Counted from the first letter of the stretch, positions 1-9,859 are shown. The stretch is DNA of 64,000 nucleotides from Chondrus crispus (GCF_000350225.1 NW_005179190.1:1-64000), one strand, 5' to 3'. The notes: generated from the sequence alone by a model not told the origin. Program-made: numbers and translations.

Positions 1-6
1 ATCGTT

Positions 7-1113
7 ATGTCGGCCCCCTTCCTCTTGTCGCGCCCGACGCTTTCCGCGATAACCACGCGGACGCGCGATCTGCTCAAACTCTCCAAGTACCGTCTCTCCG
101 GGTTGGTCGCGCTCACGGCGGGCACGGGCTACGCGCTTCGCGACGACCATCCGTCGCTGCGCCCGCGCCCGATCCTGGCCGTCACGGTCGGCACATGGCT
201 CACGGCCGCCTCCGCGAACACGCTCAACCAGCTGTATGAGATCAGCTCCGACGCGCTTATGGCCCGTACGCGCCTGCGTCCGCTTCCGGCCGCCCGCATC
301 CGGCCGCCAGCCGCGGCCTTGTTCGCCGCTGTCACGGGCGCCGCCGGCCTTGCGCTTCTCGCCGTGGAGACGAACGGTACGGCCGCCGCCATCGCCGCCG
401 CAAACATCGCCTTGTACGCCGCCGTGTACACCCCGCTGAAGCCGGTTTCCACCATCAATACATGGGTCGGAGCCGTCGTGGGCGCTCTCCCGCCCATGCT
501 GGGCTGGGCTGCGGCCAGCGACGGCTGCTTGACCGGTGAGCGAGAGCGCGGCGCGTGGGCCCTGGGCGCCTTATTGTTTCTGTGGCAGATTCCTCATTTT
601 CACGCCCTGGCCGTCGTGTCGCGCGCCGATTACGCACGCGGGGGACTCAAAATGCTTGCAGTCACGGATCCGGTGCGCAACGCCACGTGGGCGAAGATCA
701 CAGCGGCCGCCATGATGCCGTTGGGTATCGCGTTTGCGGCGACCGGCGTTACTAGCGAGGCCTTCACGTGGGAGGCTGCGGCGCTCGGCTTTTGGATGTA
801 CAGGGGGTCCGTCAAAATGGCCGCCAACCCTACTGCTGTTGCGGCGGCAAGACCGCTGTTCAGGGCCAGTATTTTTCACCTCCCGCTAACGCTGGCTTTG
901 ATGCTGGCGCATCACGTGCCGTATGATGAGAATCGACAGCAGCTGCAGATGCAACGCGAGTTGCAATTGCAGCGGGAGCTGGAGCGGGCAAGGGCGATGG
1001 CGGTGAGAGGAGAAGTTAGGCTTCATCACCCCTGGGAGATTATGGCCCCGTTCCCGTTCTTGCCGGTGCCCATGGGCGCTCCGGCTGTCGTCCTTGAGAC
1101 TGACGACCGGTAG
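7..1113 (+). CDS. COX10: Protoheme IX farnesyltransferase (heme O synthase), COX10
   Basis: Transfers a farnesyl group to heme b to make heme O, the precursor of heme A for cytochrome c oxidase; an inner mitochondrial membrane protein of the UbiA family. Visible hallmarks are NQLYEISSDALMARTR followed by RPLP (about residues 74-94), YTPLK at 142-146 followed by NTWVGAVVGALPPMLGW (152-168), FLWQIPHFHAL (192-202) and the DY..GG..ML.V.D block (209-222). The protein is a string of hydrophobic helices to about residue 310, then a Gln/Arg/Glu-rich tail of about 55 residues that is not typical of the family. The ATG lies only six bases from the window edge and a long transit peptide is not evident, so the true start could be upstream. 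The gene is convergent with the next gene. Confidence 0.9.
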   Translation: MSAPFLLSRPTLSAITTRTRDLLKLSKYRLSGLVALTAGTGYALRDDHPSLRPRPILAVTVGTWLTAASANTLNQLYEISSDALMARTRLRPLPAARIRPPAAALFAAVTGAAGLALLAVETNGTAAAIAAANIALYAAVYTPLKPVSTINTWVGAVVGALPPMLGWAAASDGCLTGERERGAWALGALLFLWQIPHFHALAVVSRADYARGGLKMLAVTDPVRNATWAKITAAAMMPLGIAFAATGVTSEAFTWEAAALGFWMYRGSVKMAANPTAVAAARPLFRASIFHLPLTLALMLAHHVPYDENRQQLQMQRELQLQRELERARAMAVRGEVRLHHPWEIMAPFPFLPVPMGAPAVVLETDDR

Positions 1114-1278
1114 CACGCGTCGCATCGGTGTGAGCTTTTAGTTTTAGCGTTCAGTATTTATCTCCTTAAACGAGTCAAGTAGGCCAGAGAATGTGACAAA
1201 GACGTCTTTAAATTTTCTTTACACTTTTCTGTTTCCCTTTACATAGTCTTCATCTGGTCGCAATCATCGTCGTCATGA
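1114..1278. other. Convergent 3' intergenic spacer
   Basis: This 165-bp AT-richer stretch lies between the stop codons of COX10 (+) and the OB-fold protein gene (-). It must hold both 3' ends. No canonical AATAAA is obvious. Confidence 0.5.
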
Positions 1279-3771
1279 TCACATTGGGGCGCTCTCAGGA
1301 ACTTGTGGCACCGCCATCTCCTGAGAGTCCGGTTTCCGTCCGTCCATTGTGAAATTGCTCACGTCTGGCGGCGGAAACGACCCAACTTCCTTGGCGTCAG
1401 GAATGTCTTTTTTGGCACCACCCAACCCCGGCAGTCGCGGGAGAAATGCGTCCGGGTTGAGCACGAAGCCTGTGGGGTTGTCGTCGACCTTGGCGCGAAA
1501 ATTGCGCAGGAGCTCTGCCTCGGCGCGGAGCTTCTTAAGTGCAGTTTCTGTCGTGATGGGATGTTCGGCGTTGCTGCGTATCTGCTTGCGGTGGTTGTCG
1601 TCGTTTTCTACTGCCGAGCTCGCCTTCCGCTTGGTGCCCTGCTTGTCCTCGGGTGCCACGTCGTCGGTGATCGTGGTGACGGCGGTGATCGTGGCGACGG
1701 CCGCGACGGCGACCGTCACGGTTGCGCCCTTCTTCTCCGCCCCGGTGCGGTCGGCTATGGCATCGGTCTTTTTGCCTGTATCCGGTTCGGCCCCGACGGC
1801 ATTGTCATCTGTTTCGGGTACTTTGCTGGTGATTTCCTTTTCTTCGACCGGCTCCTTCGTCTCTGGTGGTACCTTGACAGGTGTGCCTGCGCCCTCCGTA
1901 ACTTCTTTCGTTTGCCCCTTTGTGTCCTCCGCGGTGTCTTCTAGGGCAGTAGGCAACTCGACATCCATGGAATCATTTGCGGTGGAGGGGAACTGGTTAA
2001 GATCAGGGTTTCTTGCATCGGCATCCGGGGCGACGGACTTTCCGTTTTGCTTGGCGTCGCCTGACTTTTCTCCGTCGTCTGCCTTTCCAGGCGGGGCCTT
2101 TCCGTCTTTCTTATCTTTCGCTTCGTCGGGGTCAGCGGCTGGGTCGGCGGTGTCAGCCTCAACGCCCTTCCGGTTGGGGTCCTCGGGGTCTACCAGGGCC
2201 TTCTCCGCCGTTGGCTCCGCGCCTTCGGATGCGGAGGGGTCATCCGACACGCGGGATGGCTGGGCTTCGGCGGAGGGTTTTGCAGCCTGTGGGTCTTCCT
2301 CTGCGTTTCCCTTTAGCGGGTTGGAGGCGTGCGGCGCGGGCGGGGCGGCATCTAGCGTGGGCAGGAGGGAATGGGCACCAAGCTTAGCTTCGACATTCCC
2401 CATGTCCTCATTCGGGTTGTTGTTCGCTTCGTCCATGCCTCTCTTCGGGCAGTCGACGACTCTTGCGTTGGGGTGAGGTGCGGTGCTACCACTAGCCGTT
2501 ACATGCAGATCAGGGGGTGCAGCGGGCATGTGCGGATCAAGTGTGGCGCCCTTCTTCTGAAAATGTAATTTTCTGTTATTATTTCGGTCCTTGTCCACCG
2601 CATGCCGAATACCATGCCCGGCAGAGCCGTTTCCAATGTTCTTCCCGGCGGCTTTTCCTCCCCTTGACGCTGGCTGCCTCTCGGGTACGCAAGCGTCGTC
2701 CGCCTCTGCGTCAGCCTTCCCCTCCGCATCCTCTTCCTCGTCATCATCAATGGGGAAGTGCTGCGTTAGTGGCATCGCTTCGCCCGAGATACATTCATGC
2801 TCTCCACCCTCCACGTCCGCCTGCTCCTGACTTGAAAAGCGAATATCCCAATCGCCTACATCTTCTTCTTCGCCAGCTCTCTCCTCCGCCGCGGCAGCGC
2901 CAGCACCACTGCTTTTCTTTTCACTCATGTCTTGATCATTCTGCGATGCGCCCTCGTTGCCCTTGGGGTCCCCTTTGTCCTCGTCATCGCCGTTCTGAAC
3001 GCCAAGCACATGATGCATGTCCAACTCGGGCATTTCGTCTTCCGACTCGTCAAAGACGTCGCGCTCCGCATTTGTCGTAGTTTGTAGATCTTTCTTCCCG
3101 GGGCTCGGATTGGCATCATTCGACGGCGCAGGCTTGTCTGCAGCGGCCGGGCTGTGCGGCAAAGGCGCGTCGGAGTGTAGGCTACGAAAATTGGCCAGGT
3201 TGTCGACGACGGCCTTCGGCGGGAGTGCGGGGTTGTCCAAAATATTGTCGAAGACGTCCGTAAGCTCCGCGAGGTGGGCGTCCCCTGCATCGACCTCGTC
3301 CCTCGCGAACGTGGAGCGCGTAGCAAACGTGGCCAGCTTCCTCCCCACGCTGGCCCTCAGGCAGTCCAGGACTTCGGGGTCCCTGTCGACGGGGGGCAGC
3401 GCGCCGGGCGGGCGCTGCGCAAACTGGTCGGCAAACACGCGCACGTCCTGCAGCACGAGCGTGGCCGTCGGCGGCGTGGTCGAGGCGTCCGGCACGACGA
3501 CCGCGGCCACGGGTGCCACGAGATACCCCACCAGATTGTGCGTAGTCACGCCCAGGTCGTCCACGTCCGCGTCTAGATTCGACGCCGCCGCCTGCGACAG
3601 CACCGCCTCGGCCGTGTGCAGCCCGTCGTACACGCGCAACTTGCGCCGGGCCGTCACCGCGGAGATTACCTGCAGATACGAGCCGTCCAGCGACGAAGAC
3701 CGCGGCGTCGGCGACAGCGCGTGCATCAGGTACGGCTTGAGCCACGGCGTGCATGTACTCATGTGCGACAT
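1279..3771 (-). CDS. Large acidic protein with N-terminal TPP1/Est3-like OB-fold candidate
   Basis: An 830-residue protein if it starts at the ATG giving MSHMSTCTPWLKP; an upstream ATG at 3966 adds 65 Arg/Pro/His-rich residues that look like leader DNA. Residues 5-150 show a pattern like the OB fold of shelterin TPP1: TPWLKPYL, then SYLQVIS, then KLRVYDGLHTAEAVLS (compare the human TPP1 strand LLVSDGTHSVRCLV), then TATLVLQDVRVFAD (compare LLLLQDCGVHVQ) and a DPEVLDCLRASVG helix. The middle 500 residues are disordered and strongly acidic. A basic KRK stretch (possible NLS) and a short conserved-looking C-terminal segment (LKKLRAEAELLRNFRAKV, then NPDAFLPRLPGLGG) follow. The TPP1 link rests on pattern reading only. 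It could instead be another OB-fold or an unrelated nuclear protein. Confidence 0.7.
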   Translation of the reverse strand: MSHMSTCTPWLKPYLMHALSPTPRSSSLDGSYLQVISAVTARRKLRVYDGLHTAEAVLSQAAASNLDADVDDLGVTTHNLVGYLVAPVAAVVVPDASTTPPTATLVLQDVRVFADQFAQRPPGALPPVDRDPEVLDCLRASVGRKLATFATRSTFARDEVDAGDAHLAELTDVFDNILDNPALPPKAVVDNLANFRSLHSDAPLPHSPAAADKPAPSNDANPSPGKKDLQTTTNAERDVFDESEDEMPELDMHHVLGVQNGDDEDKGDPKGNEGASQNDQDMSEKKSSGAGAAAAEERAGEEEDVGDWDIRFSSQEQADVEGGEHECISGEAMPLTQHFPIDDDEEEDAEGKADAEADDACVPERQPASRGGKAAGKNIGNGSAGHGIRHAVDKDRNNNRKLHFQKKGATLDPHMPAAPPDLHVTASGSTAPHPNARVVDCPKRGMDEANNNPNEDMGNVEAKLGAHSLLPTLDAAPPAPHASNPLKGNAEEDPQAAKPSAEAQPSRVSDDPSASEGAEPTAEKALVDPEDPNRKGVEADTADPAADPDEAKDKKDGKAPPGKADDGEKSGDAKQNGKSVAPDADARNPDLNQFPSTANDSMDVELPTALEDTAEDTKGQTKEVTEGAGTPVKVPPETKEPVEEKEITSKVPETDDNAVGAEPDTGKKTDAIADRTGAEKKGATVTVAVAAVATITAVTTITDDVAPEDKQGTKRKASSAVENDDNHRKQIRSNAEHPITTETALKKLRAEAELLRNFRAKVDDNPTGFVLNPDAFLPRLPGLGGAKKDIPDAKEVGSFPPPDVSNFTMDGRKPDSQEMAVPQVPESAPM

Positions 3772-3995
3772 GGTGCGATGGCGGTGGCGATGGGGCGCAC
3801 GCCGCGACGGACAGATGCAATGTTGCCGGGGGATTAGGGGATTAGTAGGGAGCGGATGTGGAACGGCGGTGGTTCGCAGACGGGGGCCGGTCGGGGAAGG
3901 CCTGGCGTAACGGCAGGCGCGTGCGTAGCGGAGGCATGGCATAGCCGTGCTTTCGCTTGGGGCCAACTAACGAAAATTAGGGGCGACTCATTATT

Positions 3996-4042
3996 GCTGA
4001 CAGTTCTTCTTACAGTGACATGCTGTAAGAAGAGCTGTAAGC
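3996..4042. promoter_or_regulatory. 20-bp-arm palindrome in divergent promoter
   Basis: An inverted repeat with arms at 3996-4015 and 4023-4042, two mismatches and a 7-nt centre. The core arm is ACAGTTCTTCTTACAG. It sits between the start of the OB-fold gene (-) and the Brix-protein gene (+), so it is well placed as a shared cis element or as a hairpin in a leader RNA. Confidence 0.5.
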
Positions 4043-4162
4043 GCTCTTTCACTTTGCTCCCCTGCCGCGGCGGTGGCGTAAAACCACTCGACCCGCCCTC
4101 GTCGCCGACCGTCAGTCATCCCATCTCCCCAACGCACGTCCCCACCTGTTCCTGAATCCCCA

Positions 4163-5344
4163 ATGCCGCGCAAAGCCGGCGGCACGCGCCGCAAGCGGCG
4201 CACGCACTTGAAACCGACCTCGGCTGGCCAGTCAGCCGGCACGCCTTCGTCCGTGCCGCGGTCCTTCGTGCTGCGGCGCGGCGCGGTGCCAACGGGTATC
4301 CGGGACCTCGTTCCGGACCTACGGCAGGCGCTGATGCCGCACACGGCGGTGAACCTCCGCGAGCGCAAGTCGAACAACATCCGGGACTACCTCTCCGTGG
4401 CGTCGCAGCTTGGGGTGTCGCACCTGTGGCTGCTCTCCGCGACCGCGCGTGCGCCGTACCTACGGATCGCGACCGTGCCGCAGGGCCCGACGCTGACGTT
4501 CCGGATCGTGAACTACTCGCTGTGCGCGCACGTGCGGGCGATGCAGAGGCGGCCGCACGTGGCGCAGGCGCGCGACATGGACGAGGCGCCCGTGCTGGTG
4601 ATGAACCGGTTCGGCGGCGGCGGCAAGGAGAGGCAGCTGGTGGCGGAGACGCTGCGGCATTCGTTCCCGGCGCTGCATGTGGGAGAGACGAAGCTGGCGG
4701 CGCTGAGGCGCGTGCTGCTCGTGGATCGTGACGAGGAGAGCGGCGAGATAAGGATCAGGCACTACGCGCTCAAGGTGCACGCGGCTGGGTTGTCGAAGCC
4801 CGTACGAAAGCTGATTACTAAGCGACGCGTGCCGAAGCTGGCTAGGCTCGCCGATGTGGCGCAGCTAATGGACGGGAGTGCGGCTGGTGTGCTGAGCTCG
4901 GATAGTGAGGTGGAAGGGATTGGGGAGGCTGGGCGAGTGACGCTGGGGCAGCAGGTCAAGCATTTGAAGAAGGGGGCGAATAGTACGGTTAAGTTGGTGG
5001 AGCTGGGGCCGAGGTTGACGTTGAAGTTGGTGAAGATTCAGGGGGGTGTGTGCGATGGGCCGGTGCTGTTTCATGAGTTTGTGCGGAAGAGCGAGGGAGA
5101 GGTGGAAGAGGATCGGAAGCGGATTGAGAGCAAGGAGGCGCTGAAGAGGAAGAGGAGAGAAGAGCAAGGGAAGAATGTAGAGAAGAAAATGGAGGTGAAG
5201 AGGGCCAAGAAGGCGCGGCATAAGAGGAACGTCGAGGCTAGGGTCAGGGCGGAGGCGGAGGCGGAGGCGGAGGCGGAGGCGGAGGAGAGAAAGGCGGCGG
5301 ACGCTGGGGGGGATGACGGCGATGATGAGGGAGGGGGAGGATGA
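4163..5344 (+). CDS. PPAN: Peter Pan/SSF1-type Brix-domain ribosome biogenesis protein
   Basis: Nucleolar factor of 60S pre-ribosome assembly (SSF1/SSF2 in yeast, PPAN in animals), acting in the maturation of 27S pre-rRNA. The 393-residue protein starts with a basic stretch, then the Brix domain from about residue 32 (SFVLRRGAV, then DLRQALMPHTAVNLRERKSN) through LGVSHLWLLS, GPTLTFRI, PVLVMNRFGG, LRRVLLVDRD, IRHYALKV, and the C-terminal half LGPRLTLKLVKIQGG and VLFHEFVRKSE. A long Lys/Glu-rich tail ends in an Ala-Glu repeat encoded by (GGCGGA)n and a Gly/Asp end, as is common in SSF1 tails. The start is the first ATG (MPRKAGGTRRKRR). It is head-to-head with the gene on the minus strand, about 390 bp apart. 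Confidence 0.92.
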   Translation: MPRKAGGTRRKRRTHLKPTSAGQSAGTPSSVPRSFVLRRGAVPTGIRDLVPDLRQALMPHTAVNLRERKSNNIRDYLSVASQLGVSHLWLLSATARAPYLRIATVPQGPTLTFRIVNYSLCAHVRAMQRRPHVAQARDMDEAPVLVMNRFGGGGKERQLVAETLRHSFPALHVGETKLAALRRVLLVDRDEESGEIRIRHYALKVHAAGLSKPVRKLITKRRVPKLARLADVAQLMDGSAAGVLSSDSEVEGIGEAGRVTLGQQVKHLKKGANSTVKLVELGPRLTLKLVKIQGGVCDGPVLFHEFVRKSEGEVEEDRKRIESKEALKRKRREEQGKNVEKKMEVKRAKKARHKRNVEARVRAEAEAEAEAEAEERKAADAGGDDGDDEGGGG

Positions 5345-5982
5345 CGAGTAGGAGTACTGTATGAAGGTACAGCAAGAAGTTAAGACGAGGGAATTGTATG
5401 CTGAATCCGTGGTCATTTTGAGGACTGTAAAGCGCGGGGCGTGCAGTACTGTACGCTTGAAACAGTTTACTGCACAGTATGTACTGTCGCGCGGATAAAA
5501 TGAGGTAATTTTTTGAGGGGTGGCTCTCGAGAAGACCTGGTGCTCGAAATTTCGTGTAAACTCAGGTTTTCAGTCTATCCAACGGTGCCGTACAGTTGGC
5601 GGCGGCGGAGTGTCAGGAGACAAATTCGATTATGTAAGGGTTGCGGGTTACTGTACCCAAGGGTACCTGTCAGAGCCTGTGGTAAATCTGCACGTAATCG
5701 CCTCTCATCGCCCATGTAAACGACCGAAATCCTCATTTTTACCCCCATTTCCAACCCGTCCGTCCCGTCTCCAATACATCGTGCGTCATCATCCGTCCCT
5801 TCCTTGCGCTGCGCCCCGCCACCGACAACCACAGTCGCTTCTCCTTCTACCGCCGACCCTTACTTGCCCCAACTGTGCATACTACGCCGAACTCACTTCG
5901 AACTCTCCCTCTTCCCCCCCCCCCCCCCCCCCCCCCCTCCCCTTCCCTCCCCCGTCTCAACCTTCTGGCACATCCCCGCGTC
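5345..5982. other. Intergenic region with clustered GTACTGTA motifs and a 24-C run
   Basis: Non-coding interval between two plus-strand genes. It carries GTACTGTA at 5354-5361 and 5446-5453, the related TACTGTAC at 5649-5656, and further variants (ACAGTAT/GTACTGTC near 5475-5486, GTACAGTT near 5590). A homopolymer of 24 C at 5914-5937 lies in the leader of the transporter gene, 45 bp before its ATG. Confidence 0.5.
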
Positions 5983-7053
5983 ATGAAAGCTGTCACCAAA
6001 GACTCCGACAGCGCCGACAAGTTGCCCCCGAATCACACCGCCCCCTCCCCCGCCCCCGGCACCAAGCCCCCCTATGTCGTCGCCTTTTTCATCTTCTGCT
6101 GGTTCATGGCGAACGGCACCACCGTCCTCTTCAACAAGTACATCTACAAGTCGCTCCACTTCACCAACCCTCTCTCCCTCACGCTAATCCACATGACCAC
6201 GCAGAGCATCCTTTCCCATCTAACCATCGACTACTTCCACCTCGTCGACAAAGTCCGCGTCGAGCCGTATGACTATTACTCCAAGCTCCTCGTCATCGCC
6301 GCCGTATTCTGCTCCAACATTTGCCTCGGCAACATCAGCCTGCGCTTCGTCGCAGTCTCCTTCATGCAGACTGTCAAGTCCTTCACCCCGGTTGCCACCG
6401 CCCTGCTGCAGTACGTCGTCTTCAAGTCCCGCCTCAACCCCCCAGCCCTTATGGCCCTCATCCCCATCACGGGAGGCGTCGCCCTCGCCTCGTGCACGGA
6501 GCTCGAGTTCCACATGGGCGGCTTCATCGCCGCCCTCACCGCCTGCTTTTTGACTGGCCTCAAGTTTGTACTCAGCTCCCAGATGCTCGCCGGACGGTAC
6601 AAGCTCGACAGCATCAACCTTTTGTACTATATGGCCCCGCCGTCCGTCGCTTTGCTCACCCCGATCTGCTTGCTGCTCGAGCGCCGCAGCGTCATGGATT
6701 GGGTCGAGGATCCCGCGAGAACGTCGAATGATTACTTGCTCTTGCTCTTCAGTGGCATTGTGTCTTTCATCCTCAACGTTACCTTGTTCATCGTTCTTAA
6801 GGCCACCTCCTCTGTTACAGTCACCGTCGCGGGGAACGTCAAGACTGTCCTTGTTATCGGCGTCAGCATTCTCATATTTAAGAACCCTGTCACCATTATC
6901 AACATGCTCGGCTGTCTCATTGCCATTTCTGGCTGCTGCTGGTATGGTTTGATCAAGGACAAATGGGCAACCATGGGTACCTTGGATTTAGGAAAGAGTA
7001 CCAGCGGATATACGCCTGTCGACAAGACCGACACCAGAGACTCTAATCAATAG
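5983..7053 (+). CDS. SLC35/TPT-family nucleotide-sugar or sugar-phosphate transporter
   Basis: A 356-residue membrane protein of the drug/metabolite transporter superfamily (triose-phosphate/nucleotide-sugar branch, SLC35E-like). About ten hydrophobic helices run from PPYVVAFFIFCWFMANG to GCLIAISGCCWYGL. Family-typical pieces are LFNKYIY in helix 1, the VAVSFMQTVKSFTPV segment and SVTVTVAGNVKTVLVIG near the C-terminus. It exchanges a sugar nucleotide or phosphorylated sugar across a Golgi, ER or plastid membrane. No long transit peptide is seen, which favours the secretory pathway. Upstream in-frame codons from 5875 run through the poly-C tract and encode only a proline run, so the ATG at 5983 is chosen. 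The substrate cannot be read from sequence. Confidence 0.88.
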   Translation: MKAVTKDSDSADKLPPNHTAPSPAPGTKPPYVVAFFIFCWFMANGTTVLFNKYIYKSLHFTNPLSLTLIHMTTQSILSHLTIDYFHLVDKVRVEPYDYYSKLLVIAAVFCSNICLGNISLRFVAVSFMQTVKSFTPVATALLQYVVFKSRLNPPALMALIPITGGVALASCTELEFHMGGFIAALTACFLTGLKFVLSSQMLAGRYKLDSINLLYYMAPPSVALLTPICLLLERRSVMDWVEDPARTSNDYLLLLFSGIVSFILNVTLFIVLKATSSVTVTVAGNVKTVLVIGVSILIFKNPVTIINMLGCLIAISGCCWYGLIKDKWATMGTLDLGKSTSGYTPVDKTDTRDSNQ

Positions 7054-7665
7054 ACGTCGCGCTTTCAACGCACAACAAAGTTGTCAGCCGGCCTATCCGG
7101 TCAGCTTATCCGCTGATTTTTTTTGACCCCACGTGCATAGGGAAAGTCCCAGCACGCGGCCTTAACAGGTTCTCGCCATCCTAGAGCCACGGAGACGGGC
7201 GTGATGGCGAAGTGTGCAAAGCTTACTTTGAAAATGACCATTGGATACCCGGCGTAGCGGGCAGCGTTAACCGTGACCACACACGGATGCAAAGGCATCA
7301 TGCGTTCTGCATAGATCGCCTAGTTTTTTAACTAGCGGCAGTTTGCAGTGCGCCATGCGAGGCTGCTTGTCTGGCGTCACGTGATGACGTATCTTCAATA
7401 GACGCCCTTTTGTAAATTTCTAAGTCCCTTTACATGTGTGTTTAATGAGTGAGTTTTTTTTTTTTTTTTTGACGTGCGACTCTCCCCGTTACGAAGGTGG
7501 TTCGCAGTACAGTAAAAAGGCCAGCTCGTTGGAAACTGCAAACCTTGAAGCTGTCAAACCACCGGCAAGCCACAGAAAATCAACTTGTCAGAAAAAAAGT
7601 CAAGGCATGCGGTTCTGTTTAGAATAATACATGAGGAGAATCCCTTTCCCCTTTGTTCCACTTTT
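7054..7665. other. Convergent intergenic region
   Basis: It holds the 3' ends of the transporter (+) and PDZ protein (-) genes. A run of 17 T lies at 7454-7470. Nothing else is recognised. Confidence 0.4.
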
Positions 7666-8451
7666 TTATCCCGTAATCCCAAACGCTACGCTGAGTACAA
7701 CTAACACAAGCACGCCCGCGCCCACCCATAGAATCCAGTTCTGCTCATACGGGGCGGAGATCTCAGCTTTGAGCTTCTCCTTGAGCTGCTCGTCAATCTG
7801 GGCCTGCGCTGGGTCTCCATATTCGTAGGTCGCCTGTGTTTCTTTTGGCGCGTTGGACCTCCACGTGACGGGGTCCAGCACCTCCCTTTCGCCAAACTTA
7901 TCCCTCGCCTCCGTGCGGCGGTTCTCGGCCTGGACCGCAGCCATGGACTTGCGCTCTGACAGCGTCTCCGGGCTCTCCACCACGAGGGTGACAAAGTCGC
8001 CGGCGCGGATACGGATCGACTTCATGACGCGGTCCAAACCCACGCCGCGCGTGGACCAGACTTCCTCGCCGAAGGTGGCCGACACGGCGACGAGGATGTC
8101 GCCTTCGTTGATCTCGCCAGAGTCGGCCGCGTTGCCCTCCGGGTCCATCTCCGCCACGAAGACCATGCCGTCCTGCCCCTCCTCCAGCACCAGCCCCAGC
8201 GGCTTCTGCACCGTCACCGACCGGTCGGACGAGTCCACCATGCGCTTGGCGCGGTCCTTCCCATCCTGGTAGATGTTGTAGTTGAAACCCTCCTCGCACA
8301 CGATGCGACCCGGGAGAAATGAGCGGCGCGATAGGCGCGCAGTCGGGGCGCGGCGGTGCGATACCGTGCACCCGCAAAAGGAGGAAGACGCCGTTAGAGA
8401 GGCCGGCGTGAAGAGGGCGGATGAACCTAGCGCGTTCGCGAAGGCAACCAT
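7666..8451 (-). CDS. Plastid-targeted PDZ-domain protein with C-terminal membrane anchor
   Basis: 261 residues. Residues 1-50 are Ser/Ala/Arg-rich with few acids (transit-peptide-like). A PDZ domain spans about 78-158 (KPLGLVLEEGQDGMVFVAEM, then GEINEGDILVAVSATFGEEVW). The spacing and wording resemble the PDZ of plant MET1/ZKT-type thylakoid proteins. A charged linker follows, and one hydrophobic helix (238-259) ends the protein. The MET1 TPR region is absent, so it is a shorter relative at best. The likely role is docking or assembly at the thylakoid membrane; this is inference from domain content. It is divergent from RPS23 across about 1.4 kb. Confidence 0.72.
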   Translation of the reverse strand: MVAFANALGSSALFTPASLTASSSFCGCTVSHRRAPTARLSRRSFLPGRIVCEEGFNYNIYQDGKDRAKRMVDSSDRSVTVQKPLGLVLEEGQDGMVFVAEMDPEGNAADSGEINEGDILVAVSATFGEEVWSTRGVGLDRVMKSIRIRAGDFVTLVVESPETLSERKSMAAVQAENRRTEARDKFGEREVLDPVTWRSNAPKETQATYEYGDPAQAQIDEQLKEKLKAEISAPYEQNWILWVGAGVLVLVVLSVAFGITG

Positions 8452-9859
8452 GTTCGGAGGTGTGAGGGTTTGTGTTCTCGTGAGGAGGTTGTGGCGTGAA
8501 GATGAGGGGGGGGACGAAATAGCGGGGGAAGCTCGCAGGTTCTAATTCGCAGGTATGAATGGACGGAGGACGGTGAGATTCGGTGCCGTGTGAAGGGTAG
8601 GGAGATTGGATGAGTCGGGGTACGACAAAGAGGACATGCGGAGGGGGGGGGGGGAACTGGGCGCGGATAGAATGAAGGGGAGGAGGTGATCGAGGACGCG
8701 TGAAGTGCCAAGTGGAGGCGTTTTGAGCTTTCCGGCCAAAATCAATGGGTCACAAGCACCTGCCTCCCGCCTGGTGAACCGCCTGATCTGCCGACGGTTG
8801 GTGCACAGCCACGGAGGGTATGCTGTAATGCGCTGGTATGATCTCGCACACATCCACCGGCGCCTCCACCGGCCAGCCTTGGACGCCACTCGAAAAATCT
8901 GAGCCGAGGCCGGTTCCGCCGCCGCCGCCTCGGCAAATTGCCATAGATCCCCAGATTCTGCGCGGCGCACCACCTAGATACACGCCACGCGTTTGTGGGG
9001 CATTCCCGCGTAACAACAGCGCTTCTGTGCTCGGTGGAGCGAAAGCATGTCTCACGGGTGCGCCGATGCCATCGAGCAAGTGCGCTTGTGCAGGGCACTT
9101 GTATCTCATCATCCTTACGCTTCACTCCTGTGTAGATAGAATGCACGCTAAACCGCTGCCATTTCATGAGGACACCCGTCGAAGGCTCTGCAGGCGCATA
9201 AGCTGATCATGACTTATGAGTTTCTTCGCGAGCCAGACATCAACAACTAAACATCAGCCAGCATCAATAGGATAGCAACGCGGTGCTGATGCAGTACCAC
9301 CGCTCTCACCAAAGCGCGATGCTTCAGGAATAGGATACGGAAGCCGCGGAGGCGAATGCATGCAAAAATTGCACTTCTTGCTCCCCTCCTTCATGAATGC
9401 GTACAGGTCTCACACGTGTAGAGGCGCAATAAAACTCGAGATCTAGACGAGATCGTCACTTCTTGATCCGCTGGAGCCGCTCGCACGTGAACAGTTTTGG
9501 CAGAATTTCATAAAACTACGACTATTTTTGCGAAAATGACGTTTTTTTCAGGGACACAACCAATCAAACCGACACACGGCTCACTAAATTCCCCTTACCC
9601 TCCCGTTTTTGCCTAAACTTTCCCGCTCCCTCATTGGCTGCCGTCGCCCGGCCGCCGCTTGCCATCGCAAGCAGCGCCTCTGCAGCGCGCCCAGCGCACG
9701 AAACCGACGGCGCCCTCTTTCACGCGCAGCGTCCCGCAGCCAACATTCTCACTCGCTCCCTCCCAAAGCCCCTCTGAAAGGCACGTCCCTCCTTACCCCG
9801 CCTTTCCATTCCCCCATCCGATCCTCTGAGCCAACCCCGTCCCCGCCAAACACTCCACC
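8452..9859. promoter_or_regulatory. Divergent promoter region, PDZ gene (-) and RPS23 (+)
   Basis: 1.4 kb without a supported gene. It includes a 12-G run at 8643-8654 and a pyrimidine-rich leader just before the RPS23 ATG, usual for ribosomal protein genes. Open frames here lack recognisable protein features. Confidence 0.4.

Noticed and set aside
1349-2476. Long plus-strand open frame of 375 codons opposite the acidic OB-fold gene
   Set aside because: Ser/Val/Gly-rich shadow of the Asp/Glu/Lys/Ala-rich minus-strand coding sequence; no domain of its own.
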